Program-made: the position numbers and the translations under genes
In this document: positions 6,956-20,728 of the stretch, one piece after another
How the letters are laid out: every line of letters starts with the position of its first letter
Numbering within the stretch: the first letter of the stretch is position 1
Notes under the pieces: generated by a model
What the model saw: the letters and a program-made list of their open reading frames with translations, nothing else
Databases searched by the model: none
Told to the model about the DNA's origin: nothing
NCBI GenBank assembly: GCA_934621385.1
Contig: CAKTUI010000024.1
Span: forward strand, 1-43,467
Direction: 5' to 3'
DNA: 43,467 nt
Origin: an uncultured Kiritimatiellota bacterium
GTDB taxonomy: Bacteria; Verrucomicrobiota; Kiritimatiellia; RFP12; UBA1067

Positions 6956-8530
6956 TTAGCACCTCTCGCGCTCAAGGAAGTGCCCCGCACGATTCCCCGT
7001 CAGAACGCCGTTCTCATACGGGATGACTCCATTGACCATCACGCACGAAACGCCGGCGGCGAACTGGTGCGGATTCAGGTAGGTCGCGCGCGAGGCGAAT
7101 GACTTCTCGTCCCAGACGACCACATCGGCGAAGTTGCCCTTTTCCAGTGTTCCCCGACGGGGAATCTCAAAGCGCCGCGCCGGAACAGATGTCATGCGTG
7201 CAATCGCCTCCTCTCGCGAAAAGCCGAGCGCACGGACACGGCGGTAGAACTCCGGCATCGTCCCATAGGCGCGTGGATGCGGGTGATCCGCCCCCAGCGG
7301 CCCCCATGGCGCACGAAGCGAGGCATCCGAACCTGGGACAATCCAAGGCCGCGCATAAATCTTATCAAGGTTCTCCTCGCTCATGCCAAAGAAGAACGCG
7401 CCCGTCCGGCAAAGGTCCTTCGCAAGAATTTCACAAATAAAGGCACCCGGCGACCCGAAGGGGGCAAACGATTCGGCGACCGTCTTGCCCGAATAGGGCT
7501 TCGTGTCCTCGTGCCACGTGCCACCGATCATGACGGAAGCCCAGTCCCGCCCCGAAGCATCGATTTCATCGATGATTCGCTTTCGCGTCGCCGGATCGGC
7601 GAGACGGACGCTCTCCGCTTTCGCCGCGCCCTCGCCCGCCCAGTCGGGGAAGACAACATCAAGATCCGTCCCGGCGGCACAGTAGGGATAGCGGTCGCTC
7701 CCCAGCAGAAGGCCGGCCGCCATCGCTCCCTCAATCTTATCAAGCGCGGCATCCACCTTACCCCAATTGGCCCGCCCGCTCGTCTTCAGGTGCGAAATCT
7801 CGGCGCGGATGCCCGTCGCATGAACGAGGTCAATGACCTCATCAATGGATTCCAGCAACCTGTCACCCTCCGAGCGCATGTGCGTCGCGTAGAATCCGCC
7901 GCGAGCCGCAGCAACCCGCGCCAGCGAAACGACTTCCTCATTCGTCGCGTACTTGCCAGGCTGATAGATAAGCCCCGTCGTCAGTCCCCACCCACCCTCG
8001 TCGAGGGACTGCTCAAGCAGGTACGACATTCGCTTCAATTCGTCCGCCGTGGACGACCGCCCCGCATACCCGACAACAGACGAGCGGAGCGTGTTGTGGC
8101 CAACAAACTGCACGGTATTGACGGCTGGATGCGCCTTCGCAAGCACCTCACGATATTCAGCAACCGAATGCCAAGTCAACCGCTCACCAAGAATCGACGC
8201 CCAGTCGGACGAGAGCCGCGCCTCACCATAGCGCGGCGCAACCGATCCCCCGCACTGTCCATTGATTCCCGTTGTAATCCCCTGGGCAATCTTCGAGGGA
8301 GCATCCGGCTCAATCACAAGATAGGCATCCGAATGCGTATGCGCGTCAATGAATCCCGGCGTGACGAGCAAGCCCGTTGCATCGATGACGCGGTCGGCGT
8401 TCCCATATCGCGCAGGAGTCTCCGCATGGGGAACGACCGCCGCAATCAAGTCACCCTCGACCAGAACGTCGCCGACGAACGCGGGCGCACCCGTGCCGTC
8501 GACAATCGTCCCGTTGCGAATGACCGTCAT
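6956..8530 (-). CDS. N-acyl-D-amino-acid deacylase (D-aminoacylase family amidohydrolase)
   Basis: The 524-residue protein belongs to the amidohydrolase superfamily, subtype D-aminoacylase. It hydrolyses N-acyl-D-amino acids or related amides. Visible features are the N-terminal beta-sandwich strand VIRNGTIVDGTGAP, the metal motif PGFIDAHTHSD (about residues 58-68), the metal-binding cysteine in NGQCGGSVAP, YATHMRSEG and EISHLKTSG with further ligands, and a C-terminal NFADVVVWDE strand returning to the small domain. Length fits the family (about 480-530). No signal peptide is seen. It begins ten bases after the UPF0210 gene and precedes the secreted deacetylase, so a role in D-amino-acid or muropeptide recycling is reasonable but inferred. 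Confidence 0.88.
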   Translation of the reverse strand: MTVIRNGTIVDGTGAPAFVGDVLVEGDLIAAVVPHAETPARYGNADRVIDATGLLVTPGFIDAHTHSDAYLVIEPDAPSKIAQGITTGINGQCGGSVAPRYGEARLSSDWASILGERLTWHSVAEYREVLAKAHPAVNTVQFVGHNTLRSSVVGYAGRSSTADELKRMSYLLEQSLDEGGWGLTTGLIYQPGKYATNEEVVSLARVAAARGGFYATHMRSEGDRLLESIDEVIDLVHATGIRAEISHLKTSGRANWGKVDAALDKIEGAMAAGLLLGSDRYPYCAAGTDLDVVFPDWAGEGAAKAESVRLADPATRKRIIDEIDASGRDWASVMIGGTWHEDTKPYSGKTVAESFAPFGSPGAFICEILAKDLCRTGAFFFGMSEENLDKIYARPWIVPGSDASLRAPWGPLGADHPHPRAYGTMPEFYRRVRALGFSREEAIARMTSVPARRFEIPRRGTLEKGNFADVVVWDEKSFASRATYLNPHQFAAGVSCVMVNGVIPYENGVLTGNRAGHFLERERC

Positions 8531-8540
8531 CCTGCCGACC

Positions 8541-9905
8541 TCAGTTCTTGAATGAGTGAATGGGCGCAGGAATGCGTCCCCGCCGCGAAATCATCTGCTC
8601 GCACGAGAACTTCGAGACTTTCATAATCGGAGCATGACCCAAAAGCCCGCCAAATTCAACAGTCTCGCCGACCTTCTTGCCCGCCACCGGGATGACGCGG
8701 ACGGCCGTGGTCTTCTGGTTGACCATGCCAATGGCCGCCTCGTCCGCAATGATGCCGCTGATGGACGCGGCAGATGTTGCACCCGGAATCGCTATCATGT
8801 CCAACCCGACTGAGCAGACGCAGGTCATCGCCTCAAGTTTCTCAATCGTCAGGGCCCCCGCATTGACCGCGTCAATCATTCCCTGATCCTCGCTGACAGG
8901 GATGAATGCGCCCGAAAGCCCGCCGACATACGAACTCGCCATCACGCCGCCCTTCTTCACCTGGTCGTTGAGAAGTGCAAGCGCCGCCGTCGTCCCCGGT
9001 GCACCTGGATGCTCCAGCCCGATTTCCTTGAGGATGTCCGCCACCGAATCGCCAACGGCCGGAGTCGGCGCAAGCGACAAATCGATAATCCCGAACGGAA
9101 CGCCCAACCGATGGCTCGCCTCCTGCGCAACGAGCTGGCCGACGCGGGTAATCTTGAATGCCGTTCGCTTAATCGTCTCGCACAGCGTCTCGAAATCAGC
9201 CCCGCGAATCGTCTGAAGGACATGATTCACCACGCCCGGACCAGACACGCCGACATTGATGATGGCATCCCCCTCACTCACGCCATGGAACGCCCCCGCC
9301 ATGAATGGGTTGTCGTCCGGCGCATTGCAAAGCACGACCAACTTGGCACAACCAAGCGAATCGCGGTCCTTCGTGCGCTCCGCCGTCTCCTTGATGATTT
9401 CACCCATCAGCCGGACGGCATCCATATCGATTCCCGTCTTCGTCGAACCGACATTGACCGAAGCACACACCCGTTCAGTCACGGACATTGCCTCTGGAAT
9501 CGAGCAAATCAGCATCTCGTCCGCCGGAGTCATCCCCTTGGAGACTATTGCCGAGTAGCCACCAATGAAGTTGATTCCGAGTTTCTTCGCCGCACGGTCG
9601 AGCGTCTTGGCAATCTTCACAAAGTCCTTCGGAGACTTGCAACAGGCCGACCCGACAATCGCGGCCGGCGTAATTGACACGCGCTTGTTTACAATGGGCA
9701 CACCGAACTCCTGCCCAATCTCATCACCCGTACGGACAAGATCCTTCGCCTTGGTTGTCAACTTCGCATAAATCTTGTCGCAGGTCGCCTTGACGGAATT
9801 CTCGGCACAGTCCAGAAGCGAGATACCCATCGTGATGGTTCTCACATCCAGATTCTCCTCAAGAATCATCTTATTGGTCTCAAGGACCTCATTGATGTTG
9901 ATCAT
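8541..9905 (-). CDS. UPF0210 (DUF711, PFL-like family) protein
   Basis: The 454-residue protein is a full-length UPF0210/DUF711 member, a family related in fold to pyruvate formate-lyase-like proteins but with no settled reaction. It has the family start ININEVLETNKMI, the Gly/Ser-rich segments NVGVSGPGVVNHVL and GAPGTTAALALLNDQVKKGG, and a C-terminal IPVAGKKVGETVEFGGLLG block. The ATG at 9905 has GGGAGG upstream. It follows the UPF0237 gene by 17 bases. These two families are known to occur as neighbours in many bacteria, and the small ACT protein probably binds a regulatory ligand for this one. The enzymatic role is unknown. Confidence 0.9.
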   Translation of the reverse strand: MININEVLETNKMILEENLDVRTITMGISLLDCAENSVKATCDKIYAKLTTKAKDLVRTGDEIGQEFGVPIVNKRVSITPAAIVGSACCKSPKDFVKIAKTLDRAAKKLGINFIGGYSAIVSKGMTPADEMLICSIPEAMSVTERVCASVNVGSTKTGIDMDAVRLMGEIIKETAERTKDRDSLGCAKLVVLCNAPDDNPFMAGAFHGVSEGDAIINVGVSGPGVVNHVLQTIRGADFETLCETIKRTAFKITRVGQLVAQEASHRLGVPFGIIDLSLAPTPAVGDSVADILKEIGLEHPGAPGTTAALALLNDQVKKGGVMASSYVGGLSGAFIPVSEDQGMIDAVNAGALTIEKLEAMTCVCSVGLDMIAIPGATSAASISGIIADEAAIGMVNQKTTAVRVIPVAGKKVGETVEFGGLLGHAPIMKVSKFSCEQMISRRGRIPAPIHSFKN

Positions 9906-9922
9906 GTCGGCTTCCTCCCGCC

Positions 9923-10195
9923 TCAGACGCGGTGCATCTTCTCGAAAATCTCAGACTTCTGGCAACGGATGCGCAGGCCAATCTCATTCCCGAGTTGAGC
10001 CAGTTCAGCGCCAATCTTGTCGAACGGCTTGCGGCATTTCGCGCCATCGACAATCATCATCATATTGAAATAACCGCCGACGACGGTCTGCGAAATGTCG
10101 AGGATGTTAATCTTCTCCTTGGCAAGATAAGCACTGGTCTTGGCAATGATGCCCACAGTATCCTTGCCGACAACGGTGATGATGACTTTCTTCAT
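9923..10195 (-). CDS. UPF0237 ACT-domain protein
   Basis: The 90-residue protein is a single ACT domain. It starts MKKVIITVVGKDTVGIIAKT and contains INILDISQTVVGGYFNMMMIVD, the beta-alpha-beta pattern of amino-acid-sensing ACT modules (GcvR-like). It probably dimerises and binds a small ligand, and its constant partner is the UPF0210 protein encoded 17 bases downstream. The extended -10 TGG-TATAAT (10213-10205) ends nine bases before the ATG. The 5' leader would be only two or three bases, with no room for a Shine-Dalgarno sequence. Confidence 0.9.
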   Translation of the reverse strand: MKKVIITVVGKDTVGIIAKTSAYLAKEKINILDISQTVVGGYFNMMMIVDGAKCRKPFDKIGAELAQLGNEIGLRIRCQKSEIFEKMHRV

Positions 10196-10204
10196 AGTAG
10201 TTGT

Positions 10205-10213
10205 ATTATACCA
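10205..10213 (-). promoter_or_regulatory. Extended -10 promoter of the UPF0237 operon, near-leaderless
   Basis: TGG-TATAAT on the minus strand sits nine bases upstream of the ATG at 10195. No convincing -35 hexamer is visible. It drives the UPF0237, UPF0210, D-aminoacylase and deacetylase genes, just downstream of the rpoC terminator. Confidence 0.7.
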
Positions 10214-10301
10214 TAAACCGCCCGCTCGGGGGCTTGCGCAGCAGAATGAAGTGCCTCGACAATGCCTTCACCCTCCCTCTCTATTTAGGCAGAATCACCC
10301 C

Positions 10302-10344
10302 AAAAAACGAAGGGCGCGAACAGGTCTTATCCCATCCGCGCCCT
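10302..10344 (-). terminator. Rho-independent terminator of rpoBC
   Basis: On the minus strand an eight-base-pair stem AGGGCGCG/CGCGCCCT (10344-10337 with 10318-10311) encloses an 18-base loop. It is followed by CG and six T residues (10307-10302). It lies 23 bases after the rpoC stop and separates rpoC from the UPF0237 promoter. The fba hairpin at 36623-36648 reuses the same CGCGCCCTTCG descending arm. Confidence 0.85.
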
Positions 10345-10366
10345 CTCGTGACACCTCTCGCGTCAA

Positions 10367-14740
<4,374 letters not shown>

Positions 14741-14767
14741 TGATTAAGTCTCCTGAAAATTTCCCGA

Positions 14768-17700
14768 TTAGAGGTTGAGCGCACCCGAAAGGAGGTCGTC
14801 CGCCGCAGCGGCCGCCGGAGGAGGCGTCGTCGTCGCCGCCTGGTTCTCGGCCCTCCTGCGCGACTCGATGTCACCACCGAGAAGCTGGGTGTCAAGGCAC
14901 AGACCGCGGAGTTCGTGAATGAGAACAGAGAAGGATTCCGGCATTCCCGAATCAAGAATGTTCGTACCCTTGACGATCGACTCATAAATCCGCGTACGGC
15001 CCTGAACGTCATCGGACTTGACTGTCAGCAATTCCTGAAGCGCGTAAGCCACGCCATACGCCTCAAGTGCCCAGACCTCCATTTCGCCCATACGCTGACC
15101 GCCGAGCTGAGCCTTGCCGCCCAGAGGCTGTTGCGTGACGAGCGAGTAGGGACCGACCGCACGGGCGTGGATCTTATCGGTCACAAGGTGGTGGAGCTTC
15201 AGCATGTAAATCACACCGACCACCACACGCTGCTCGAACGGATCACCCGTAAGACCATCGTAAAGGACCGTCTTGCCCTCGGGGCAAATCCAAGCCTGCG
15301 AGCCTTCCTCCTTCTCCTGAATGGCGCGGGCCTGCTTGAGGAGGTCGTCAATCTCGCTTTCCTGCACACCGTCGAACACGGGTGTCGCCGCGTGGAAGTT
15401 GAGCAGGCGGCACGCCAGCCCGAGATAGGTCTCGAACAGCTGTCCGAGGTTCATGCGCGAAGGCACGCCCAACGGGTTCAGCACGATGTCCACCGGCCGG
15501 CCATCCGGGAGGAACGGCATATCGCAGCTCGGCAGAATGCGCGAGACAACACCCTTGTTACCATGACGACCGGCCATCTTGTCACCGACCGAGAGGTTCT
15601 TCTTGTCCACGAGGAACACGCGAACCTGCTTGACAACCTCACCGTCACCGGCGAAATCACCGAAGAGACCGCCATCGCCATTTTCCGCCGCGTCCTCAAT
15701 CGCCGCGAACTCGGCCTCAAACGGCTCCATGATGCCGCTGACGCGATCCTTCGCAGGGCCCTCGTCCATCTGCCAGTGGGCATGCGCCTTGGCCAGCAGA
15801 GCGAGCTGGGACTTCTTGATCTTCTTGTTCGCCGGCACGATGACGTCGCCCGTTTCGGTATCCGTGATATCGACGGGCAGCTTCTCGTTCATGATTTCCG
15901 ACGCAAGACGCGCAACGAGTTCCTTTTCAAGCTTCGCAATCTGGTTCTTGCGCTTCTTCTCCGCGTCCTTCTGGGCGCGCTTCGTGCGCTTCTCGTCCGG
16001 GGCTTCGGTGCTCTGGGCGGTCGAGACCTGAACGCCCATGACCACACCTGTCGTGCCCGGCGGAACCGTCAGCGAAGTGTCGCGCACATCGGCGGCCTTC
16101 TCGCCGAAAATCGCACGGAGCAGGCGCTCCTCAGGCGAGAGTTCCGTCTCGCCCTTCGGCGTGACCTTGCCGACGAGGATGTCGCCCGGCTTGACTTCGG
16201 CACCGACGCGAACGATGCCGTCCGGTCCGAGGTTCTTGAGCGCGTCCTCACCGACATTCGGAATGTCGCGGGTGATTTCCTCCGGGCCGAGCTTCGTGTC
16301 ACGAGCCCCGCACTCGAAGGTGATAATGTGGAGCGAGGTCAACGCGTCTTCGCGCACAAGGCGCTCGTTCACGAGAATCGCGTCCTCGAAGTTGTAGCCG
16401 CGCCAGCTCATGAACGCCACGAGCAGGTTCTTGCCGAGGGCGAGCTCGCCCTGATCCGTCGCGGGACCATCCGCCAGGCAATCGCCCGCCTTGATGGCCT
16501 GACCGCGCTTGACGATCGGCTTCTGGTTGAAGCAGGTTCCGGCATTGCAACGACGGAACTTCTGGAGGCGATAGCGAACAACGCCCTTCGAGGCCTCCTT
16601 CGCGAAATCGTACTCTTCCGGGTTCGCCGGGTTCGGCTCGACACCCGCCGGCAACTTGCCATCCTTTGTCGTCAGAATCAGGTCCGCCGAGACATAGGCG
16701 ACGACACCATCCTCAGTCGCCGTCACGATGACACGCGAATCCTTCGCGCTCACGCCCTCAAGTCCCGTCCCAACATACGGACGCTCCGTCGTCATCAGCG
16801 GCACGCCCTGACGCATCATGTTCGCGCCCATAAGCGCACGGTTCGCGTCGTCGTGCTCAAGGAACGGAATCAATCCCGCAGCAATCGAGATCACCTGCAT
16901 CGGGGCGACGTCCATGTACTGAACCTCACGCGCCGGCTTCTCGCAGAACTCGGTGCGATAACGGCAGGTGACGCGGTCTTCCGCAAACGTGCGGTCGGCC
17001 TTCAGCGGCGCATTGGCCTGCGCAATGACGAACTGCTCCTCGTTATCAGCCGGCAGGTACTCAATCTCGTCCGTCACCTTGCCGCCGATGACCTTGCGGT
17101 ACGGCGTTTCGATGAAGCCGAAGCGGTTCACCTGGGCGTAGATGCCGAGGGAGGAAATCAAGCCGATGTTCGGACCTTCAGGCGTCTCAATCGGGCAGAT
17201 ACGGCCGTAGTGGGACGGATGAACGTCGCGCACCTCGAAACCAGCGCGCTCGCGGCTGAGACCGCCCGGACCGAGAGCCGAGAGACGACGCTTGTGGGCG
17301 AGAGCCGACAGCGGGTTCGTCTGGTCCATGAACTGGGAGAGCTGCGACCGCGCAAAGAAGTCGCTGACGACCGCGCTGAACGTCTTCGAATTCACGAGAC
17401 GCTGCGGGGTCAAGGGACCCTGGTCGGGATTGTGAGCCGTCATGCGCTCGCGAATCAGGCGTTCCGTACGCGCAAGGCCCACACGGCACTGGTTTTCAAG
17501 CAATTCACCCGTCGTACGGATGCGGCGGTTGCCGAGGTGGTCAATGTCGTCCACCTGCGCCTGGCCAACATAAATCTTGAGGAGAAGACGAATCGCCTCA
17601 ATCACGTCGATGCCAGACTCGTGAAGCGTCCTGAGGTTCTCGTCGACCTTGCCCGTCAGGTTCAGCTTCTTGTTGATCTTGTGACGACCGACATAGCCGA

Positions 17701-18709
17701 GATCGTAGTGGGAAAGCTCGAAGAACATACGGTGAATCATCTGCTTCGAGTTCGAGGCCGTCGGCGGATCGCCCGGACGCATGCGGCGGTAAATCTCCTT
17801 CAGCGCGTCCTCTTCGTTGTGAATGCCAGCCTTCGCATCCTCGCGGAGGGTCTTGATGAGCGTACCGTTGTCAACCGCCACATCAACGACCTCGACTTCG
17901 GCAATGCCAGCAGCGGCAACCTGTTCCATCATCGCCGGCGTCACGGGGTCGTAGCGGCGGGCAATCACGGCCTGGGAATCGGCATCGACGAGGTCGTCCT
18001 TCATGACGAGCATACGCAAGTCGCGATCGGAGTACTTCGTGCCGGTCGGGAGCTTCTTGAAATCGTAGAAGAGCTGCATCAGATCTTCGTCAAGGCCATA
18101 GCCAAACGCACGAAGGAGCGTCGTCGCATAGAATTTCCGGCGACGGCGACGCTGGTCCATAAAGCACCACATCACATCGTTCGTGTCGAACATCACCTCA
18201 ATCCAGTTGCCGCGATCGGGGATGATGCGGACCGACAGGAGCGGCTGACCGTTCGCATGGACCTGACGCTCTGTCGAGATACCCGGGCTGCGGTGCAACT
18301 GCGAGACAATGACGCGCTCGGCCCCGTTGATGACGAACGCGCCATCGGGGGTCATGACGGGCATATCGCCGAGAAACACCTGCTCCTCGCGCACGTCCTC
18401 ACCCTCGGACAGACGGAAGGTCGCACGGAGCGGACGCGAATAGGTCTCGCCATCCATGAGAGCCTGCAGGTAGGACTTCTTCGGCGCGTCCAGCTGGTAG
18501 CTAACAAAGTCGATCTTGTAGCGGCCGTCATAGCTCGACACCGGGAAAATCTCCTTGAAAATCGCCTGAAGCCCGACGTTCGCGCGCGTCTGAGGGGCCA
18601 CATCGGCCTGCAGGAATTCCCGATACGACTTGGTCTGGATTTCAATCAGATCCGGAGGAGTCTCGGCCATACCCTGGAGTTTGCCGAATACCTTGCGTTC
18701 TGCGCTCAT
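14768..18709 (-). CDS. rpoB: DNA-directed RNA polymerase subunit beta
   Basis: The 1313-residue beta subunit shows all the standard blocks. The rifampicin-binding cluster reads SQLSQFMDQTNPLSALAHKR followed by RLSALGPGGL, with the wild-type Asp, His and Ser at the usual resistance positions. RDVHPSHYGRICPIETPEGP follows, then the catalytic-cleft stretch DKMAGRHGNKGVVSR and the C-terminal GGQRMGEMEVWALEAYG. The extreme C-terminus adds a short Ala/Pro tail. The ATG at 18709 has AAGGAAGG upstream. rpoB is not preceded by rplJ-rplL as in most bacteria. It has its own promoter and a leader of about 118 bases containing a small hairpin. Confidence 0.98.
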   Translation of the reverse strand: MSAERKVFGKLQGMAETPPDLIEIQTKSYREFLQADVAPQTRANVGLQAIFKEIFPVSSYDGRYKIDFVSYQLDAPKKSYLQALMDGETYSRPLRATFRLSEGEDVREEQVFLGDMPVMTPDGAFVINGAERVIVSQLHRSPGISTERQVHANGQPLLSVRIIPDRGNWIEVMFDTNDVMWCFMDQRRRRRKFYATTLLRAFGYGLDEDLMQLFYDFKKLPTGTKYSDRDLRMLVMKDDLVDADSQAVIARRYDPVTPAMMEQVAAAGIAEVEVVDVAVDNGTLIKTLREDAKAGIHNEEDALKEIYRRMRPGDPPTASNSKQMIHRMFFELSHYDLGYVGRHKINKKLNLTGKVDENLRTLHESGIDVIEAIRLLLKIYVGQAQVDDIDHLGNRRIRTTGELLENQCRVGLARTERLIRERMTAHNPDQGPLTPQRLVNSKTFSAVVSDFFARSQLSQFMDQTNPLSALAHKRRLSALGPGGLSRERAGFEVRDVHPSHYGRICPIETPEGPNIGLISSLGIYAQVNRFGFIETPYRKVIGGKVTDEIEYLPADNEEQFVIAQANAPLKADRTFAEDRVTCRYRTEFCEKPAREVQYMDVAPMQVISIAAGLIPFLEHDDANRALMGANMMRQGVPLMTTERPYVGTGLEGVSAKDSRVIVTATEDGVVAYVSADLILTTKDGKLPAGVEPNPANPEEYDFAKEASKGVVRYRLQKFRRCNAGTCFNQKPIVKRGQAIKAGDCLADGPATDQGELALGKNLLVAFMSWRGYNFEDAILVNERLVREDALTSLHIITFECGARDTKLGPEEITRDIPNVGEDALKNLGPDGIVRVGAEVKPGDILVGKVTPKGETELSPEERLLRAIFGEKAADVRDTSLTVPPGTTGVVMGVQVSTAQSTEAPDEKRTKRAQKDAEKKRKNQIAKLEKELVARLASEIMNEKLPVDITDTETGDVIVPANKKIKKSQLALLAKAHAHWQMDEGPAKDRVSGIMEPFEAEFAAIEDAAENGDGGLFGDFAGDGEVVKQVRVFLVDKKNLSVGDKMAGRHGNKGVVSRILPSCDMPFLPDGRPVDIVLNPLGVPSRMNLGQLFETYLGLACRLLNFHAATPVFDGVQESEIDDLLKQARAIQEKEEGSQAWICPEGKTVLYDGLTGDPFEQRVVVGVIYMLKLHHLVTDKIHARAVGPYSLVTQQPLGGKAQLGGQRMGEMEVWALEAYGVAYALQELLTVKSDDVQGRTRIYESIVKGTNILDSGMPESFSVLIHELRGLCLDTQLLGGDIESRRRAENQAATTTPPPAAAAADDLLSGALNL

Positions 18710-18782
18710 TCTTAGCTTACCTTCCTTAGTTGTCTTGAAACTACAAAATCACCTGGACTGCAACCCCGAATGCGCCTGAAGT

Positions 18783-18797
18783 GTGGTAAGCGACCAC
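18783..18797 (-). promoter_or_regulatory. Hairpin in the rpoB leader
   Basis: GTGGT and ACCAC (18783-18787 and 18793-18797) form a perfect five-base-pair stem with a five-base loop, extended by AAGTG/CACTT with one bulge. It lies in the transcribed leader between promoter and rpoB start. A regulatory role, such as autogenous control or attenuation, is only a possibility. Confidence 0.35.
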
Positions 18798-18833
18798 TTT
18801 GTTAACTGTCCGCCTTCTGGGTAGATTCACTAT

Positions 18834-18863
18834 ATTTTACCAAATTTTGCCGCGAGAATGCAA
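18834..18863 (-). promoter_or_regulatory. Promoter of rpoBC
   Basis: TTGCAT (18863-18858) and TAAAAT (18839-18834) are separated by 18 bases, with an extended TGG before the -10. The predicted leader is about 118 bases. This explains how rpoBC is expressed without the ribosomal-protein operon normally found upstream. Confidence 0.65.
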
Positions 18864-18909
18864 GTCTGCCGCATCAAATGCGTCCGCATTCACAAAAATC
18901 GCACAAAAC

Positions 18910-18945
18910 CAGTCGAAAACCGACAAATTGCCGCGCTCTCGCGGC
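18910..18945 (-). terminator. Probable terminator of metXW
   Basis: Two bases after the metXW stop, the minus strand folds as GCCGCG-AGAG-CGCGGC (18945-18930). This is followed by an AATTTGTCGGTTTT stretch. The stem is perfect, but the T-run is broken, so termination strength is uncertain. Confidence 0.5.
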
Positions 18946-18947
18946 GT

Positions 18948-20720
18948 TCACCGCTTGCGGGCAATGCGTGCAATAATCCGCGAAGCCCCCAGGTTCTTGA
19001 ATCCAAGGGCCAGCAGAATCTTCCCAATCAAGTGCCGCGACTCCGCCCGGACCTCGCGAATCTCAATCCCTTCGGCCTCGCACAGCGCACGGAAGTCCTT
19101 CAGCGTAATGCAGTGAATGTTCGGCGTGTCGTACCACTGGAAAGGCAACTGCTTCGAGACCGGCAACCGCCCCGTCAGCCCCAACGTCAGGCGGATTCGG
19201 TAGGCCGCAAAGTTAGGGAATGTCACAATCGCCTCATCCGCAATCCGAAGGGCCTCGTGAAGAAGTCCACGCGGATTCTTCACCTCCTGAAGCGTGTCGG
19301 AGATAATGGCAATGTCGTAATGCCCGTCGGGGACGACCGAAAGACCCTCGTCCGCATCCTCCCAATAGAGATTATTGCCGTCCGCAAGGGCCTCCTCAAA
19401 GCGTTCCACATCAATCTCGACACCGTCGCCCTTAGCATTCTTGCGCTTGCGCAGGACATTGAGAAGCGTTCCGTCACCACATCCAACATCAATGACGCGG
19501 GCACCCGGGCGGACCATGCGCTCCACACTCGCATACAGCCGCTCCTGCCACTTCATTACCTTCGGTTCGCGCTTGCCGAGAAAGCCGCCCACGAGCTTTG
19601 AAAGATCGTCAATGTCCGTCAAAAAGGAGTCGTGCCCCGTCCCGCTCTCCAAGTGACAGTAGGAAACGTCCTTTCCGTTCCGAAGCAGGGCCGCCGTGAT
19701 TTCGCGGCTTTGCCACTCTGTGAAGAGGATGTCCCCCTGATAGGAGACGACCAGACATTTCGCCTTGACCCGCGCACACGCGGCATCCAGCGAACCCCAC
19801 CGATCGCAGGGATCGAAGAGGTCCATCGAACGCGTGATATGAAGGTAGCTGTTCGCGTCGAATCGGCGGATGAACTTCATCGACTGGTAGTCGAGATAGC
19901 TCTCAATCTGGAAATAGGTCTTGAACAGGCGGTCGCGTTCGCGGCGCTCCGCCTCCGGTGCATTGACGAAATTCTCCTGCAGGCGACGCGCAAACTTCTT
20001 CTGAAGGAGTTCGCGTGAGAGATAGGTGATGTGCGCCAACTGCCGCGCTGCGGCAAGCCCAGCCTTGGGGCCTTTCCCGTCACCCTCAAGATAGTAGTCC
20101 CCACCCTTCCATTTCGGGTCGTCGGTAATCGAATTCCGACTCATGACGCTGAAGGCAATTGCCTGCGTATTCAGCGAGGCCGAGGTGGCGATGAGGCAGG
20201 CCTTCTCCATCTCATCCGGACAACGCGTTATCCAGTCCATCACCATCATTCCACCGTAACTGCCGCCAATCAGCGCGGCAAGTTTCTTGATGCCGAGCTG
20301 ACGCAGAAGCATCCGATAGACGTCAACCGCATCCGCAAATGCATATTGGGGAAACGACGAGCCGTAGGGCTTGCCCGTCTCGGGGTTGATGGACATCGGT
20401 CCCGTCGTACCACTGCACCCGCCCAGCACATTCGCACAGATGACATGAAAACGGTTCGTGTCGATGGCCCGCCCCGGGCCAACCATACCCTCCCACCAGC
20501 CGCTGGGCTTCGTCTCGCCCGGACGGATGCCGGCAACGTGCGAATCACCCGTCAGGGCATGGCAAATGAAGATGGCATTGTCGTCGCGCAGCGGTGCCCC
20601 GCACTCCTCATAGGCAACCTCAATCTCCTTGAGTACGCCACCGTACGCGAGCCGCAGCCCCCCTTCCGGGAGGTTGAGCTTCAACTTTTTCACTTCGACT
20701 ATGCCAACGCCTTCTTGCAT
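18948..20720 (-). CDS. metXW: MetX-MetW fusion: homoserine O-acyltransferase joined to methionine biosynthesis methyltransferase-like protein
   Basis: The 590-residue protein joins two methionine-pathway proteins that are normally adjacent genes. Residues 1 to about 385 are MetX, an alpha/beta hydrolase that O-acylates homoserine (acetyl by family default). The nucleophile elbow GGSYGGM has Ser154, with Asp330 in SYQGDILF and His363 in SGTGHDSF as the likely triad. Residues from about 390 are MetW, with the SAM-binding motif VIDVGCGDGTLL at 409-420 and LPFQWYDTPNIHCIT typical of that family. MetW is reported to partner MetX. The junction GGFLGKREPKVMKWQERLYA has no long linker. TGG-TATAAT ends eight bases before the ATG, so the message should be leaderless. 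Confidence 0.92.
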   Translation of the reverse strand: MQEGVGIVEVKKLKLNLPEGGLRLAYGGVLKEIEVAYEECGAPLRDDNAIFICHALTGDSHVAGIRPGETKPSGWWEGMVGPGRAIDTNRFHVICANVLGGCSGTTGPMSINPETGKPYGSSFPQYAFADAVDVYRMLLRQLGIKKLAALIGGSYGGMMVMDWITRCPDEMEKACLIATSASLNTQAIAFSVMSRNSITDDPKWKGGDYYLEGDGKGPKAGLAAARQLAHITYLSRELLQKKFARRLQENFVNAPEAERRERDRLFKTYFQIESYLDYQSMKFIRRFDANSYLHITRSMDLFDPCDRWGSLDAACARVKAKCLVVSYQGDILFTEWQSREITAALLRNGKDVSYCHLESGTGHDSFLTDIDDLSKLVGGFLGKREPKVMKWQERLYASVERMVRPGARVIDVGCGDGTLLNVLRKRKNAKGDGVEIDVERFEEALADGNNLYWEDADEGLSVVPDGHYDIAIISDTLQEVKNPRGLLHEALRIADEAIVTFPNFAAYRIRLTLGLTGRLPVSKQLPFQWYDTPNIHCITLKDFRALCEAEGIEIREVRAESRHLIGKILLALGFKNLGASRIIARIARKR

Positions 20721-20728
20721 GGCCGCAT

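Noticed and set aside
14915..18715. Open frame of about 1270 codons on the plus strand opposite rpoB
   Set aside because: Same cause as the rpoC shadow. rpoB is certain on the minus strand, and no promoter or ribosome binding site supports the plus-strand frame.
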